Origin: an uncultured bacterium
GTDB lineage: Bacteria; Actinomycetota; Actinomycetes; S36-B12; CAIYMF01
DNA: 64,000 nt
Direction: 5' to 3'
NCBI GenBank assembly: GCA_903927265.1
Contig: CAIYMF010000296.1
Span: 1-64,000 of the forward strand
Positions 8,183 to 17,288 of the stretch are shown in pieces. A program made the position numbers and the translations under genes. Positions within the stretch are counted from its first letter, which is position 1. Each line of letters begins with the position of its first letter. Below the pieces are notes generated by a model. The model made no database searches and was not told where the DNA came from. It saw only the letters and a list, made by a program, of their open reading frames with translations.

Positions 8183-9682
8183 ATGCCCGCCACGCTGACC
8201 CTCGCCTCGTCCAAGCCCGCACCCACCTGCGATGTTCTCGTGGTTCCGGTCGTCCCTCACGGCAAGACGGTCGAACTTGCGGGGCCGACCACTGTTCTGA
8301 CCGCTGCTTCACGGCGTCGCCTCGTTGAACTGCTCGGCGACCTCAAAGCTACGGGTAAGCGGGGCGAAGTGGTTCGCGTAGCGGGCGTTCCTGGGGCGCC
8401 CGTCATCGCGGCACTTGGCCTTGGCGCGCGTAGCGAAGGAACATGGGACGCCGAGACGCTTCGTCGCAGTGCCGGAGATGCTGCCCGGGCGCTCGCTGGA
8501 ACACGACGAGTAGCGATCGCCATGCCGACGTGCGAAGCGGCAGACGTCGCCGCTATCGGAACCGGGGCACTCCTAGGTGCCTACTCGTTCACCGAGTACA
8601 AGGGCCGCACCGGCAAGGACATCACGAAGCCCGTTCGTTCCTTCACCCTCCTCGTTGACGACCCGAAGGACGCCGCTCTCCGTGCAACCGTCCATGAGGT
8701 TTCAGTGATTGCCGCAGCCGTGCACCATGCGCGCGATCTGGTGAACACTCCCCCGGGCCACCTTCCGCCTGCAGCGCTCGCAGATGCGGCTGTTGCTGCT
8801 GGCGAAGGGCTGCCGGTCACCGTTGAGGTACTCAACGAAAAGGAATTGGCCGCGCAAGGCTTTGGTGGAATTCTCGCAGTGGGCCAAGGATCGGCCCGCG
8901 CTCCTCGTTTGATTCGCATCGCCTATCGCCCCGAGAATGCCGTTGCCCACCTCGCATTTGTGGGCAAGGGCATTACCTTCGACACCGGCGGAATCTCAAT
9001 CAAGCCCGCCGCTGGAATGGACGCGATGAAGAGCGACATGGCGGGGGCTGCAGCCGTGATTCACGCTGCGCTCACCGTTGCCAAACTCGGACTGCCGGTC
9101 GCAGTCACCGCATATGCCCCTTCGGCTGAGAACATGCCCAGTGGTACGGCCCAACGCCCCGGCGACATCATCACGATCTACGGCGGCCGTACCGTCGAGG
9201 TGTTGAATACTGACGCTGAGGGTCGTCTTGTTCTCGCCGACGCATTGGTGCGTGCCAGCGAAGATGCGCCCGACGCGATCGTTGACGTTGCCACCTTGAC
9301 GGGCGCAATTACTATCGCGCTGGGCAACCGGATGAGCGGCGTCATGTCGAACAACGACGGATTCCGCACTCACGTTCTGGACGCTGCAGCACAGGCAGGC
9401 GAACAAATGTGGCCAATGCCGCTGCCCGATGATTTGCGTGCCGGACTCGACAGCCCCTGGGCAGATATCGCCAATATCTCCGACCGTTTTGGTGGCGCGC
9501 TCACCGCAGGACTGTTCCTTAAGGAATTCGTTCCGGCAACAATTCCGTGGGCACACCTCGACATCGCAGGACCTTCGCACAACGAGGGTGGCCCGCACGG
9601 TTACACGCCTAAGGGCGGCACCGGCGAAGCTGTGCGCACCTTGGTGCAGTTGGCGAAGGATGCGGCCGCACACGCGGAGTGA
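8183..9682 (+). CDS. pepA: Leucyl aminopeptidase (M17 family)
   Basis: A cytosolic dizinc aminopeptidase of 499 residues that releases N-terminal residues from peptides. The C-terminal catalytic half carries GKGITFDTGGISIKP (metal-binding Lys and Asp) and NTDAEGRLVLADAL near residues 342-355, the M17 signature with metal ligands and catalytic Arg. The N-terminal third is the variable macro-like domain. The start is ATG 8183 with AGGAG five bases upstream at 8174-8178; the in-frame ATG at 8105 lacks such a site. Neighbours lpd and sucB-like genes occur near pepA in other actinomycetes, which supports a backbone location. Confidence 0.95.
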   Translation: MPATLTLASSKPAPTCDVLVVPVVPHGKTVELAGPTTVLTAASRRRLVELLGDLKATGKRGEVVRVAGVPGAPVIAALGLGARSEGTWDAETLRRSAGDAARALAGTRRVAIAMPTCEAADVAAIGTGALLGAYSFTEYKGRTGKDITKPVRSFTLLVDDPKDAALRATVHEVSVIAAAVHHARDLVNTPPGHLPPAALADAAVAAGEGLPVTVEVLNEKELAAQGFGGILAVGQGSARAPRLIRIAYRPENAVAHLAFVGKGITFDTGGISIKPAAGMDAMKSDMAGAAAVIHAALTVAKLGLPVAVTAYAPSAENMPSGTAQRPGDIITIYGGRTVEVLNTDAEGRLVLADALVRASEDAPDAIVDVATLTGAITIALGNRMSGVMSNNDGFRTHVLDAAAQAGEQMWPMPLPDDLRAGLDSPWADIANISDRFGGALTAGLFLKEFVPATIPWAHLDIAGPSHNEGGPHGYTPKGGTGEAVRTLVQLAKDAAAHAE

Positions 9683-9683
9683 C

Positions 9684-9716
9684 ACGGCACCCCGAACAAT
9701 ACGGCACCCCGAACAA
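9684..9716. repeat. Two 16-bp direct repeats after pepA
   Basis: The 16-mer ACGGCACCCCGAACAA occurs at 9684-9699 and again at 9701-9716, one base apart, immediately after the pepA stop in the convergent gap with the HNH gene. The function is unknown. Confidence 0.9.
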
Positions 9717-9765
9717 CGGGAATACCCGAGTCGCATGCTGGGTGCGCACTCCCTAGCCGGGAGGT

Positions 9766-11394
9766 CTACTGCGGAGGGGGCAGCGGTTCGATGTCTACGA
9801 GACCGGGCGGTTCGACCCGGTATTCACGGCCCAGTGGCGATAGCCAGGTGCACGATCCGTCGCCACCGGACTCGGTAATGGTCCAGCCACCGTGCGTCTT
9901 GAGTTGATGATGTCGCTGACATAGGGCCCCCGTATTCGCCGCGCTCGTTGGCCCGTCGTCGTCCCATGGCTGCGCATGGTCGATCTCGCACTGCTGTGCG
10001 CTGCGTCGACAACCCGGGAATCGGCACACCTGATCGCGCGCCTGCACATAGCGGCGCAACGGCTCGGGAATGGAGTAGGTGCGGCGACCGTAGTCGAGCA
10101 GATGACCCGAGACGGGATCGACGATCGCACGCCGGAAAGACGCATCGGCTGCAAGTTCACGTGCGACCTCGGCCGGAATGTCACCTGCCCCGAGCACCGC
10201 CACCGGGTCATCACACAATCCCAGCCACGTCGGCATATCCATCACCAGCAGCACCTGTGCTGACGTCGCCGCGAGAGACGGACGCGGAACCCAGGCACTT
10301 GAAACCGGCTCGCCCTGAGCAGGAAGGACATCTGGCGCACTTGAATCCCCAACCTCGCGTTGAACGCCGGGTGAACCTTCCGCCGACGCAACAACGTTCG
10401 GATCGTCAGGCTGAACGACCATCGGTGCTGCCGATTGCAGGACGAGAGCGACAAGCGCAGCACTGCGGCGCTCACCGACACCCACCTCAGCCGGATCGTC
10501 GTGCGGACGGAACCGCGCATCGCACGCAAGACCTTCAACAGCACCCACCACAGCCAGTGCGTGCTCAGTGCGCAACCTCGCGAGCAACGTGCTAACACCG
10601 GTGTCGTCATGAGTCACTCTCACATCGAGATCACGTCGATCGCGCCGGATACGATCACTGGCTCCTGACGCGTCTAGCCGGCGCGCTGCAGTACGCACGG
10701 CGTAACGCAACTCACCCACACTGCAGCGCATCGCGCGCGCCAACACGCGTGACTCGAGCTGACGGCCCAAATCACCCGGAGCCTCCGGACCCGCTTGGAT
10801 CACGGTTTCTGCCATCACACGTGCGTGCATCGGCGTAATGCGTCCGCGTTCGAGCGCCATGCGTGTTCCGGGAAGGGAGCTCGCGAGAACCCGCGCGGCC
10901 TGAATCCGACTATGCGCCGTGATCGGCGCCAACCGAAGCGCGGCCGCAACTTCCTCACGCCGTACATCGTCGATGGTGACCGTGGCGCGACCGTCGTGAC
11001 CGACGACCGTGTGCGCGCGTGGCGTGCGCCCAGCGGCTGCCACGAGGGCCCGGTTGGCCAAGCCCTCGAGCCACGCCTGATGCGATGTCACAATGCGCAG
11101 GTAACTGAGTGCCTCGTCGGGGGTCAGCCGATCGGGATCAATATCGACGAGTTCAGCCAATGGATACCAATCGGGATCCATCGCCTCGATGCCCTCCAGC
11201 CTCTGGCCAACGGTCTGGCCCACCGGATCACGGCGATCGGCCTCGCGCACGAGGAGCGAAAGCGCGACATCGACGTCACTTTGATGCCGTGCCTCACGTG
11301 CCTCATCGGCGCGGGAGATACCGGCATGAGTGGTGGAGGGCGGCGAACTGATCGTGTCGAACATGTGTTCGATTCTAGGAAGGGGGTACGACAT
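9766..11394 (-). CDS. DUF222/HNH endonuclease-domain protein (REP13E12 type)
   Basis: A 542-residue protein of a family often present in many copies in actinobacteria. Most of it is the DUF222 region. The C-terminus has an HNH nuclease motif: a zinc-type Cys pair (CRFPGC), EIDHAQPWDDDG, then CQRHHQLKTHGGW. The family's role is not well established; DNA cleavage or mobile-element links are suspected. The start is uncertain: ATG 11394 or ATG 11364 are both possible and neither has a strong ribosome site. It is convergent with pepA and divergent from lpd. Confidence 0.85.
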   Translation of the reverse strand: MSYPLPRIEHMFDTISSPPSTTHAGISRADEAREARHQSDVDVALSLLVREADRRDPVGQTVGQRLEGIEAMDPDWYPLAELVDIDPDRLTPDEALSYLRIVTSHQAWLEGLANRALVAAAGRTPRAHTVVGHDGRATVTIDDVRREEVAAALRLAPITAHSRIQAARVLASSLPGTRMALERGRITPMHARVMAETVIQAGPEAPGDLGRQLESRVLARAMRCSVGELRYAVRTAARRLDASGASDRIRRDRRDLDVRVTHDDTGVSTLLARLRTEHALAVVGAVEGLACDARFRPHDDPAEVGVGERRSAALVALVLQSAAPMVVQPDDPNVVASAEGSPGVQREVGDSSAPDVLPAQGEPVSSAWVPRPSLAATSAQVLLVMDMPTWLGLCDDPVAVLGAGDIPAEVARELAADASFRRAIVDPVSGHLLDYGRRTYSIPEPLRRYVQARDQVCRFPGCRRSAQQCEIDHAQPWDDDGPTSAANTGALCQRHHQLKTHGGWTITESGGDGSCTWLSPLGREYRVEPPGLVDIEPLPPPQ

Positions 11395-11531
11395 TCCCCT
11401 TCGGCCACTCCCGCTCGCCTCAGCCCCGACTACCCAGCAAGCCCTTCACACCCCAACGCACAGCCGCCCTCTCTCGGTGGGAGGATGATCGCGCACGCGA
11501 CACACGCGTGATGAGGCGATAAGGGAGTCCC

Positions 11532-12902
11532 ATGACGGTTCATGACGTCGTCATTCTCGGTGGTGGCAGCGGAGGCTACGCCTGCGCCTTGCGCGCGAGC
11601 CAACTTGGCCTATCGGTTGCCCTGATTGAGAAGGGCAAACTCGGTGGCACGTGCCTCCACAATGGCTGCATTCCCACCAAGGCCCTGCTCCACGCAGCCG
11701 AAGTCGCCGACAGCACCCGCGAATCGGCGGCCTTCGGTGTGCGCGCCACTCTCGAGGGCATCGACATGCCACAGGTGAACGCCTATAAGGACGGTGTGAT
11801 CAGCCGTCTTTACAAAGGACTCCAAGGGCTGGTGAAGAGTCGCGGAATCACCTACATCGAAGGCGAAGGCCGCCTCGTCTCGCCGACGACCGTTGAAGTC
11901 AACGGAGAGCGGGTCGAGGGCCGTCACGTCGTACTCGCCACCGGTTCGTACGCGCGCTCGCTTCCCGGTCTCGACATTGGTGGACGCATTCTCACCAGCG
12001 ATCAGGCCTTGGCTCTCGATTACGTCCCCCGTAGCGTGATCGTGTTAGGCGGCGGGGTCATCGGAGTCGAGTTCGCCAGCGTCTGGACCTCATTCGGTGC
12101 CGAGGTCACCATCGTTGAGGCACTCCCCCGCCTTGTTCCGGCAGAAGACGAAGCCAGTTCCAAAGCCCTTGAGCGAGCCTTCCGCAAGCGCAAGATCACC
12201 TTCAGCACCGGCATTCGTTTCGCCTCGGCTACCCAAGATGCAGACTCCGTCACCGTCACACTCGAAGATGGAACTACCCTCACCGCCGATCTCCTGCTCG
12301 TCGCCGTCGGCCGTGGACCCAGCACCGCCGACCTCGGCTACGAGGCAAACGGAGTCACGATGGAACGCGGGTGGGTCATCGTTGACGACCACCTGCGCAC
12401 CTCAGTTCCGGGAGTGTTCGCCGTCGGCGACATCACCCCAGGACTTCAACTGGCCCACCGCGGATTTCAGCAAGGAATCTTCGTTGCCGAGGTAATCGGC
12501 GGACTCAACCCGGCGGTCATCGACGAAACTGCCATCCCTCGGGTCACCTACTGCGAGCCCGAGGTTGCCTCGGTCGGCTACAACGAGGCCGCCGCCCGCG
12601 AGAAGTTCGGAACCGACAACGTCGCGGTGTACGAGTACAACCTCGGTGGCAACGGCAAGAGTCAGATTCTCGGAACTGCCGGGTTCATCAAGTTGGTACG
12701 CCAGGTCGATGGTCCGGTGGTAGGCGTGCACATGGTGGGTAGCCGAGTCGGCGAACTCATCGGAGAGGCACAGTTGATTTACGCGTGGGAGGCTTACCCG
12801 GAGGAAGTCGCCACGCTCATCCACGCACACCCGACGCAGAACGAGGCACTCGGCGAGGCGCACCTTGCCCTCGCCGGTAAGCCACTGCACGCACACTCCT
12901 GA
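11532..12902 (+). CDS. lpdA: Dihydrolipoyl dehydrogenase (E3)
   Basis: The E3 flavoenzyme reoxidises dihydrolipoyl groups of 2-oxoacid dehydrogenase complexes (and the glycine cleavage H protein) with NAD+. The 456-residue protein has the FAD-binding [10 protein letters not shown] at the N-terminus, the redox disulfide in [16 protein letters not shown], the NAD-binding [10 protein letters not shown], and the C-terminal active-site [20 protein letters not shown] precedes ATG 11532. The E2 gene follows 40 bases downstream on the same strand, so the two are probably co-transcribed. Confidence 0.97.
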   Translation: MTVHDVVILGGGSGGYACALRASQLGLSVALIEKGKLGGTCLHNGCIPTKALLHAAEVADSTRESAAFGVRATLEGIDMPQVNAYKDGVISRLYKGLQGLVKSRGITYIEGEGRLVSPTTVEVNGERVEGRHVVLATGSYARSLPGLDIGGRILTSDQALALDYVPRSVIVLGGGVIGVEFASVWTSFGAEVTIVEALPRLVPAEDEASSKALERAFRKRKITFSTGIRFASATQDADSVTVTLEDGTTLTADLLLVAVGRGPSTADLGYEANGVTMERGWVIVDDHLRTSVPGVFAVGDITPGLQLAHRGFQQGIFVAEVIGGLNPAVIDETAIPRVTYCEPEVASVGYNEAAAREKFGTDNVAVYEYNLGGNGKSQILGTAGFIKLVRQVDGPVVGVHMVGSRVGELIGEAQLIYAWEAYPEEVATLIHAHPTQNEALGEAHLALAGKPLHAHS

Positions 12903-12942
12903 CCATCACTTTCGTCCGAGACAACGAACAAGGAGCACCCCA

Positions 12943-14640
12943 ATGGCGGTCACTGTCACGATGCCCCAGTTGGGCGAAAGCGTGAGCGAGGGAACAATTA
13001 CCCGATGGCTCAAGAACGTCGGCGACACCGTCTCAGCCGACGAACCGCTGCTTGAAGTATCCACAGACAAGGTCGATACCGAAATCCCCTCACCTGCATC
13101 GGGTGTTCTGCTGTCCATCGCGGCAGGAGAAGACGAAACCGTGCTTGTGGGGGCAGCTCTCGCCGTCATCGGTGAGGCTTCTGAATCAGCAGGTGCACCT
13201 GCCGCACCAGCGCCCGCACCTGCTGTTGAATCCCCTGTCATTGCCGCACCTGTTGTTGAAGCCCCTGATACAACCGCACCTGCTGCGGCACCCCGCGCGT
13301 CGTCAGACGTGACCTCGGTGCTTCTACCGGCTCTCGGCGAATCCGTCACTGAAGGCACGGTGACGCGTTGGCTGAAGTCTGTGGGCGATTCCGTGATCGC
13401 TGACGAGCCGCTGCTCGAGATTTCTACCGACAAGGTCGACACCGAAATCCCCTCGCCAGTTTCCGGAACCCTGCTCTCGATCGCGGTCGCCGAAGATGAA
13501 ACGGCTGCAGTGGGCGCAGTACTCGCAACCATTGGTGCTGCGGGCGCGGCACCTTCGACCACGCCAGCACCTGCCGCTGCCCCACCTGCACCTGCACCTG
13601 CCCCACCTGCACCTGCACCTGCCCCACCTGCACCTGCACCAGTTGCCCCGGCTGCCCCCGCACCTACGGCACCTGCACCCGCGGCCCCTGCCGCGAACGC
13701 CGATGCTTACGTCACCCCGCTGGTGCGGCGACTGGCCTCTGAACACGGCATCGACCTCGCAACTGTCACCGGCACTGGAGTCGGCGGCCGTATTCGCAAG
13801 CAGGATGTGCTCGCGGCCGTCGACGCACGGACACCCGCGGCCACCCCGGCGGCAGTGGCACCTGCCGCCACCCCGACAGCCAGCCCCTCTCCTGCCGCGA
13901 GTTCGGCAGCCAGTTCACTGCGCGGCAGTACCGAACCACTGTCGCGACTGCGCGCGATCATTGCGCAACGCATGGTCGAATCACTTCAGGTCTCGGCCCA
14001 ACTCACCACTGTGGTCGAGGTAGACGTCACCCGCGTGGCAACGTTGCGCGCACGAGCCAAGTCCGAATTCGAGGCGCGCGAAGGCGTCAAGCTCACGTTC
14101 ATGCCGTTCTTCGCACTGGCCGCAGTCGAAGCCCTCAAGTCGTTCCCACAAGTCAACGCCTCCATCGACCTTGATGCGCGCACCGTCACCTACCACGAGG
14201 CGGAACACCTCGGCATTGCCGTCGACAGCGAGCGCGGACTTCTCGTTCCGGTTGTTCGCGATGCAGGCGGCCTCAACCTTGCCGGAATCGCCAAGGCGAT
14301 CGCCGACGTCGCCGAACGCACACGTAGCAACAAACTCAGTCCCGACGAACTGTCTGGCGGTACGTTCACTCTCACCAACACCGGCAGCCGCGGCGCACTC
14401 TTCGATACACCCATCATCAACCAGCCGCAGGTGGCCATCCTCGGAACCGGCACCGTGGTCAAGCGTCCCGTCGTTGTCCAAGATGACACTGGCAGCGACG
14501 TCATCGCGATTCGACAGATGGTCTACCTCGCACTGACGTACGACCACCGCTTGGTCGATGGTGCCGACGCCGCACGCTTCTTGAGCACCATCAAGGCCCG
14601 ACTCGAAGATGGGGCATTCGAGTCCGATCTCGGCCTCTAA
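12943..14640 (+). CDS. sucB: 2-oxoacid dehydrogenase E2 component, two lipoyl domains (dihydrolipoamide succinyltransferase-like)
   Basis: E2 is the acyltransferase core of a 2-oxoglutarate or pyruvate dehydrogenase complex. The 565-residue protein has two lipoyl domains, with lipoylated Lys in [14 protein letters not shown] and [14 protein letters not shown]. Long Ala-Pro linkers follow, then an E3-binding domain ([16 protein letters not shown] to RIRKQDVL) and a catalytic domain ending in DHRLVDGAD with the active His near residue 534. The start is ATG 12943 with AAGGAG at 12930-12935. Actinobacterial double-lipoyl E2 proteins labelled SucB often serve the pyruvate complex, so the symbol shows the family and not the substrate. 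Lipoate comes from lipB and lipA nearby. Confidence 0.93.
   Translation: MAVTVTMPQLGESVSEGTITRWLKNVGDTVSADEPLLEVSTDKVDTEIPSPASGVLLSIAAGEDETVLVGAALAVIGEASESAGAPAAPAPAPAVESPVIAAPVVEAPDTTAPAAAPRASSDVTSVLLPALGESVTEGTVTRWLKSVGDSVIADEPLLEISTDKVDTEIPSPVSGTLLSIAVAEDETAAVGAVLATIGAAGAAPSTTPAPAAAPPAPAPAPPAPAPAPPAPAPVAPAAPAPTAPAPAAPAANADAYVTPLVRRLASEHGIDLATVTGTGVGGRIRKQDVLAAVDARTPAATPAAVAPAATPTASPSPAASSAASSLRGSTEPLSRLRAIIAQRMVESLQVSAQLTTVVEVDVTRVATLRARAKSEFEAREGVKLTFMPFFALAAVEALKSFPQVNASIDLDARTVTYHEAEHLGIAVDSERGLLVPVVRDAGGLNLAGIAKAIADVAERTRSNKLSPDELSGGTFTLTNTGSRGALFDTPIINQPQVAILGTGTVVKRPVVVQDDTGSDVIAIRQMVYLALTYDHRLVDGADAARFLSTIKARLEDGAFESDLGL
13580..13641 (+). repeat. 21-bp tandem repeat in the E2 Ala-Pro linker
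   Basis: About three copies of a 21-bp unit (start 13580, 13601, 13622) encode repeated PAPAPAP segments between the second lipoyl domain and the E3-binding domain. The unit is a multiple of three, so linker length could vary without a frameshift. Confidence 0.9.
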
Positions 14641-14651
14641 GTAGCGGTGCA

Positions 14652-14674
14652 CCCCATCCTCCCGGAGGATGGGG
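14652..14674 (+). terminator. Perfect inverted repeat after the E2 gene that covers the next gene's ribosome site
   Basis: CCCCATCCTCC (14652-14662) and GGAGGATGGGG (14664-14674) are exact reverse complements separated by one base. The element starts 11 bases after the E2 stop and ends two bases before the ATG of the epimerase gene. Its right arm contains the Shine-Dalgarno GGAGGA (14664-14669). It could terminate E2 transcription, sequester the ribosome site, or both. There is no T-run. Confidence 0.55.
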
Positions 14675-14676
14675 GT

Positions 14677-15564
14677 ATGAGAGTTGCCATTACCGGAGCA
14701 TCCGGTCTGATCGGATCCGCACTTGCCCCGCACCTGCGATCGCACGGACATGAGGTCACTCGCCTTGTTCGTCGCCCTGCAGCAGCGGGCGACGAAATCA
14801 GTTGGGATCCCTCAGCGGGCACCGTTGACCTCGATGCGCTTGCTGGAACCGACGCGGTGGTGCACCTCGCAGGAGCCGGAGTTGGTGACCATCGGTGGAC
14901 CGAGTCGTATAAGCGCGAGATTCTGCAATCGCGCGTGCGCGGTACGGACACCATCGCCCGCGCCATGGCATCGCTTGACCCACGGCCGCGCGCGTTGATC
15001 TGCGGCTCAGCAATCGGCTGGTACGGCGATACCGGCAGCACAGCCGTCGACGAGAGCACGCCTGCCGGAAGCGGTTTCCTCGCCGACGTGGTCGAGAAAT
15101 GGGAAGCGGCGGCGACACCGGCCAGCGAGGCAGGAATCCGCACAACCTTTGCTCGCACAGGACTCGTCGTGGCTCGCGCCGGCGGCGCGTTCGCGCGTCT
15201 TGTCCCCATCTTCAAACTCGGCGGCGGCGGACGAGTCGGCTCTGGACAGCAGTACTGGTCATTCATTTCGTTGACCGATGAAATCGCCGCCCTCACGTTC
15301 TTACTCGAGAACGACATCCACGGTCCGGTCAACCTCACCGCGCCAAACCCAGTCACCAACGCCGAGGCCACCAAGGCTTTGGGCGCACTTCTGCACCGCC
15401 CCACACTGCTACCCGTGCCGTCCTTCGCACTGAAGGCTGTCCTCGGCGAGTTTGCTGAGGATGTGCTTGCCAGCCAACGTGTAATGCCGCACGTACTTGA
15501 GGGCACACCCTTCACCTTCACTCATCCCACCATCGATGTGGCACTGGCAGCTGAACTCACCTAG
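14677..15564 (+). CDS. TIGR01777-family NAD(P)-dependent epimerase
   Basis: A 295-residue extended short-chain dehydrogenase of the TIGR01777 (YfcH/SulA-like) group. The N-terminal nucleotide-binding motif is TGASGLIGSAL, and the middle has GSAIGWYGDTG and FLADVVEKWE, typical of this group. The C-terminal DUF1731-like region ends near HPTIDVALAAEL. The substrate is unknown for the family. The start is ATG 14677 behind GGAGGA; a GTG at 14647 is also in frame but lies before the hairpin. Its end overlaps the convergent pseudokinase gene by eight bases. Confidence 0.87.
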   Translation: MRVAITGASGLIGSALAPHLRSHGHEVTRLVRRPAAAGDEISWDPSAGTVDLDALAGTDAVVHLAGAGVGDHRWTESYKREILQSRVRGTDTIARAMASLDPRPRALICGSAIGWYGDTGSTAVDESTPAGSGFLADVVEKWEAAATPASEAGIRTTFARTGLVVARAGGAFARLVPIFKLGGGGRVGSGQQYWSFISLTDEIAALTFLLENDIHGPVNLTAPNPVTNAEATKALGALLHRPTLLPVPSFALKAVLGEFAEDVLASQRVMPHVLEGTPFTFTHPTIDVALAAELT

Positions 15565-17152
15565 GGGCACTTGGGATCGACGGTGAGTCAGACGGAACCG
15601 CAGTCGGAGCCGTCGATGATGACGGTGTCGCAGCTCCAAGCGGGACGACGTCGCGAATACGCCAACGTTCCGAACCGTTCTCCGAAACCAGCGTGATACG
15701 CCACTGAGCCTCGACGCGCGCCGGCCGCCGACCTCGAACTACTCCGGCTGAATCGACAAGTTCGTAGGCCCGTCGTCGGTCGATGACCACCAGCGTGACT
15801 TCACTGGCCGACCGGCGCACCTCTTCCACTGAGACCACGTCCAATGCGAAGCCTCGCGGCTTGAGCCCTGCAGCCCGCAATCCCTCAAGAGTCTGCAGGT
15901 CGGTAGCCAGCGCCGAAGAACCCACGGCGTCTGCGCGCGACAAGGCCGCAGCATCGACACTGCCGAAGGCGGTCGCCCGCACCACGTCGAGCGCTTCTAA
16001 GACCACGGCCCACGGCAATTCGGGAACGCGGCCCTCGGGTGGCGGTGATGTCGACGGGAGTCCCCAGGCAGTCTCGACCGGGTCGACCGACGGCGCGGCG
16101 CCATTCTCGGGGTCAGCAGTCTCGGATGCCTCGGCACTCGATGATGGCAATGAGGTTGACTGGGAAACAGTGGGGCTCGCCGGCACTGATGGCGCGTCGA
16201 GTGGTGCTACTGCCTGCGCGGCGGCTGTGGACCCGGCACCGGACATTCCACGCAGAACACCGAGCAGCACAATCAAGGCCACGGCACCCATCGCACCAAA
16301 GCGCCACTTACTGCGAACGTGCTTCACCGGGCCAGGCGAATCTAACCGGGCAGGTCGGGGTGGAAGTACCGATGGCTTCGGATTCCGATCCTCGACGAGT
16401 ACCTCGCCTATCGACACTGCACCTGAGCGCTGAGGTGGCATAGCCGTCTGGGTCGATGTGGACGACATGAGTTCGTGCACCACCTGCGGCCGCCTCAATG
16501 GTTCGGCGGGACACGTCACAATCAATGCATCAGCGAACTGCGCACTCGTTGGGCGTCGAAGCGCATCGTCGTCTTCAGCGCGCAGCAGCGCGAGAGTGAG
16601 CGGTCCAGGTGCGGCGCGAGTTGCCAACAATTCACGGACCATTTCCGCCAATGCGGCGACATCGCTTGCCGGGTCAGCAACACCGCGCGCGTGGGCGAAC
16701 GCAAACCTCCACATCGGGCGTCCCTCGCCATCGACGATTACGTCGCTGATCGACAATTGCCCACCTCGACATGCCCCGGCCTGATGCAGCGCCGCCAAGC
16801 CGCGGGCAAGTGCGGTGCCGAGAGTGACCGCCTCTCCGGGAGTGAGTCGGTGTCCGACGGGAATCCAGTCGCGCAGTAACCGAGAGCCTGGCGCAATCTC
16901 AAGGTCGGCACGTAATGTGCGCCCCTCTACATGAGTGGCTCGTACGGCAACTACATGTTCGTGCCGGATGCCTGCCAGTCGAGCAAGTCCGCGGCGCCAC
17001 GCTTGGACTTCGACCGGGTCGTCAGGCAGTGCCACCTCAACAACCGATGCAAGTTCAGACGCCACTTCGTGGCCGACTGCTGCACTGTCGCTTTCGGTTG
17101 GCCACCGCCCTGTAACCAATGAGGAATCGTAGAACTCATCCCAATCGACCAC
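15557..17152 (-). CDS. Membrane protein with a degenerate protein-kinase domain
   Basis: A 531-residue protein. Residues 1 to about 230 look like a Ser/Thr kinase lobe (LARLAGIRHEHVVAVRATH, then a C-lobe) but lack a recognisable HRD catalytic loop and DFG motif, so it is probably a pseudokinase. A membrane segment follows at FGAMGAVALIVLLGVL, then a Ser/Pro-rich spacer and a C-terminal external domain with a beta-rich end (VEAQWRITLV to WRIRDVVPL). The start is GTG 17152 with AAGGAGGG about five bases upstream; an upstream frame to 17347 lacks this. It may scaffold or sense at the cell envelope, but its partner is unknown. Confidence 0.75.
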   Translation of the reverse strand: MVDWDEFYDSSLVTGRWPTESDSAAVGHEVASELASVVEVALPDDPVEVQAWRRGLARLAGIRHEHVVAVRATHVEGRTLRADLEIAPGSRLLRDWIPVGHRLTPGEAVTLGTALARGLAALHQAGACRGGQLSISDVIVDGEGRPMWRFAFAHARGVADPASDVAALAEMVRELLATRAAPGPLTLALLRAEDDDALRRPTSAQFADALIVTCPAEPLRRPQVVHELMSSTSTQTAMPPQRSGAVSIGEVLVEDRNPKPSVLPPRPARLDSPGPVKHVRSKWRFGAMGAVALIVLLGVLRGMSGAGSTAAAQAVAPLDAPSVPASPTVSQSTSLPSSSAEASETADPENGAAPSVDPVETAWGLPSTSPPPEGRVPELPWAVVLEALDVVRATAFGSVDAAALSRADAVGSSALATDLQTLEGLRAAGLKPRGFALDVVSVEEVRRSASEVTLVVIDRRRAYELVDSAGVVRGRRPARVEAQWRITLVSENGSERWRIRDVVPLGAATPSSSTAPTAVPSDSPSIPSAPR

Positions 17153-17288
17153 GGTGCCCTCCTTGGCAGTCGCCCCGCGCCTCTCGCGGATCCACAGCGA
17201 CCCTCTCCCCTCCCGCTTATGGGTGGCGCAATTCCTCCACAGGTCCCCCGACACGCGGTCATCGGACTCGCCCCCTAAGTTCGGAACC

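Noticed and set aside
9749-9763. CTCCC-N5-GGGAG stem between pepA and the HNH gene as a terminator
   Set aside because: Only five base pairs, no T-run; too weak to call.
10795-11511. Plus-strand open frames opposite the DUF222/HNH gene
   Set aside because: Shadows of high-GC coding sequence; the HNH motif is on the minus strand.
13496-14023. Pro/Leu/His-rich 175-codon frame within the E2 gene
   Set aside because: It is a frame-shifted reading of the Ala-Pro linker repeats.
15783-16433. 216-codon open frame on the plus strand inside the pseudokinase gene
   Set aside because: Ser/Thr/Ala-rich shadow of the real minus-strand gene; no ribosome site or family match.
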